This document shows, piece after piece, positions 5,292 to 6,175 of a stretch of DNA of 6,175 nt. This DNA comes from Campylobacteraceae bacterium (lineage in GTDB: Bacteria > Campylobacterota > Campylobacteria > Campylobacterales > Sulfurospirillaceae), in contig JALVAU010000406.1 in the NCBI GenBank assembly GCA_027011025.1, forward strand, positions 1 to 6,175. Direction: 5' to 3'. The notes under the pieces were generated by a model. The model was given only the letters and a program-made list of their open reading frames with translations, ran no database searches and had not been told where the DNA came from. The position numbers and the translations under genes were made by a program. Numbering within the stretch: the first letter of the stretch is position 1; the number at the start of each line of letters is the position of its first letter.

Positions 5292-5688
5292 CCGCTCAGC
5301 TTATATACTTATGGAGGTGATAGTTAGTATCATGATTTTATCCATAGTAGGCATATCTCTTCTTAAAACAGACTCTAACGAGAAAAAACTCTATAGTGTT
5401 GCTACTTCAAAATTGGGATTTTTACGGTATATTTCAATTCCACTCAACCATCACTCTATGGATATGCATGAAAAAGAGCTAGATATGTACACTCTTATCA
5501 AGAGTAGTTATGATCTAAAAAACGATACTCTTATCAAAAGATTAAAAAAGATAAAAGTTCACTATACTCAAAAATACAAATCCATCATAAATATAGCCCA
5601 AGATAAAAATTCTCTTAATCTTCTTATAGATGAGATAACACTGAGTAACAAAAAGGGTAGATCAAGATTTTTAACGGTCAGACAATGA
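5272..5688 (+). CDS. Minor pseudopilin in the GspI position
   Basis: 138 residues from the ATG at 5272. This start gives a compact leader of ten residues (MTTTRDNRSA) before YILMEV, with Glu15 at +5 of the mature protein and a hydrophobic helix to about residue 31. AAGAG at 5261-5265 lies 6 bases upstream. An in-frame ATG at 5245 would lengthen the leader by nine residues and the overlap to 47 bases, which seems less likely. The cut is Ala-Tyr instead of Gly-Phe, so both central pseudopilins of this cluster have Ala at -1. The C-terminal region is lysine-rich with no recognised motif, but small size and third place in the cluster fit GspI. It overlaps the previous gene by 20 bases, and its stop overlaps the next start as ATGA. 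Confidence 0.75.
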   Translation: MTTTRDNRSAYILMEVIVSIMILSIVGISLLKTDSNEKKLYSVATSKLGFLRYISIPLNHHSMDMHEKELDMYTLIKSSYDLKNDTLIKRLKKIKVHYTQKYKSIINIAQDKNSLNLLIDEITLSNKKGRSRFLTVRQ

Positions 5689-6175
5689 GAAGAAAAGGCT
5701 TTACTCTTGTAGAGATACTTGTTTCGGTTGTTCTTTTGGGTTTAATCAGCTTGTTTGTAGCTTCTACAATTTTTCAAACCAAAAAAAATAGCAAAATTTT
5801 TGAAAAAAAGATAGAGGAGACACAAAAGATAGAGAATTTGACCTCTATTCTCTATAGAGATCTCCTGCAATCTTCCGAACTCAATATCGCTAGCTATAAA
5901 AACTACTCAATTGTAAGCTTTAGAAGCAAAAATTCAATCTATGCAATAGATAATCCCTATATACTCTGGCTTGTTTTGAAAAAGGATAATACTTTAACAA
6001 GATTTGAATCCTCAAAACTTGTGCATCTGCCTATAAAAGAAGAAGATAAGAGATATATATTCATGGACACCATGAAAAAAGCTTGTCAATTTTTTCAAGT
6101 GAAATTATCTAAAGATAAAAAAAGCATATTGGTTTACATGGAGATAAAAGAGCACTCTCCTATACTCTTTGAGAT
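5685..6175 (+). CDS. Minor pseudopilin in the GspJ position (3' truncated by window end)
   Basis: The frame is open from ATG 5685 to the end of the window, 163 complete codons, with no stop seen. The N-terminus is a canonical prepilin signal: MRRKG, then FTLVEI, with Glu10 at +5 and a hydrophobic helix to about residue 30. A charged helix follows (residues 34-58, KKIEETQKIENL) and then a mixed alpha/beta region with one cysteine in KKACQFF. Fourth place in the cluster and length over 160 residues fit GspJ, the larger tip pseudopilin that forms a complex with GspI and GspK. The start overlaps the previous stop (ATGA). Assignment to GspJ is by context; membership of the pilin-like family is secure. 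Confidence 0.82.
   Translation, partial: MRRKGFTLVEILVSVVLLGLISLFVASTIFQTKKNSKIFEKKIEETQKIENLTSILYRDLLQSSELNIASYKNYSIVSFRSKNSIYAIDNPYILWLVLKKDNTLTRFESSKLVHLPIKEEDKRYIFMDTMKKACQFFQVKLSKDKKSILVYMEIKEHSPILFE

Overview
The window is AT-rich, with densely packed genes that all lie on the + strand. The combination of a diheme cytochrome c (DHC family), an OmpR-type regulator with an ArsS/CpxA-like histidine kinase, and type II secretion pseudopilins, together with the lysine/isoleucine-rich AT-biased coding, suggests a Campylobacterota bacterium, possibly Sulfurimonas-like. That is inference from style and gene content; there is no rRNA or marker gene here to prove it.

Layout. (1) 1-111 is the 3' end of an unidentified gene. 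(2) 129-1723 is a two-gene redox operon. It encodes a small periplasmic diheme cytochrome c and then a five-helix cytochrome b561 fused at its C-terminus to a second copy of the same diheme domain; the genes overlap by ATGA. (3) 1714-1985 is a 272-bp non-coding foldback element. It has 33-bp perfect terminal inverted repeats and two large internal hairpins that together fill the interior, and the apical loops of the two hairpins are complementary to each other. Its left end contains the stop codon of the b561-DHC gene and its right end lies 22 bp before the next gene. (4) 2008-4279 is a three-gene operon: a Spy/CpxP-like small periplasmic protein, a response regulator (GTG start overlapping the previous stop) and a membrane histidine kinase. 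(5) 4280-4341 is a short spacer with hairpins and a possible promoter. (6) 4342-6175 is a run of overlapping type IV pilin-like genes in the order expected for GspG-GspH-GspI-GspJ of a type II secretion system; the last one runs off the window.

How it fits together. The cytochrome pair should form an electron path between the membrane quinone pool and periplasmic c-type hemes. The Spy-like protein and two-component pair look like a CpxP/CpxA/CpxR-style envelope-sensing module. The pseudopilins would build the periplasmic pseudopilus of a secretion system whose other parts are outside the window. Apart from adjacency nothing shows that the three modules share a function. The most unusual object is the foldback element between modules one and two, because its secondary structure accounts for nearly every base of its length.
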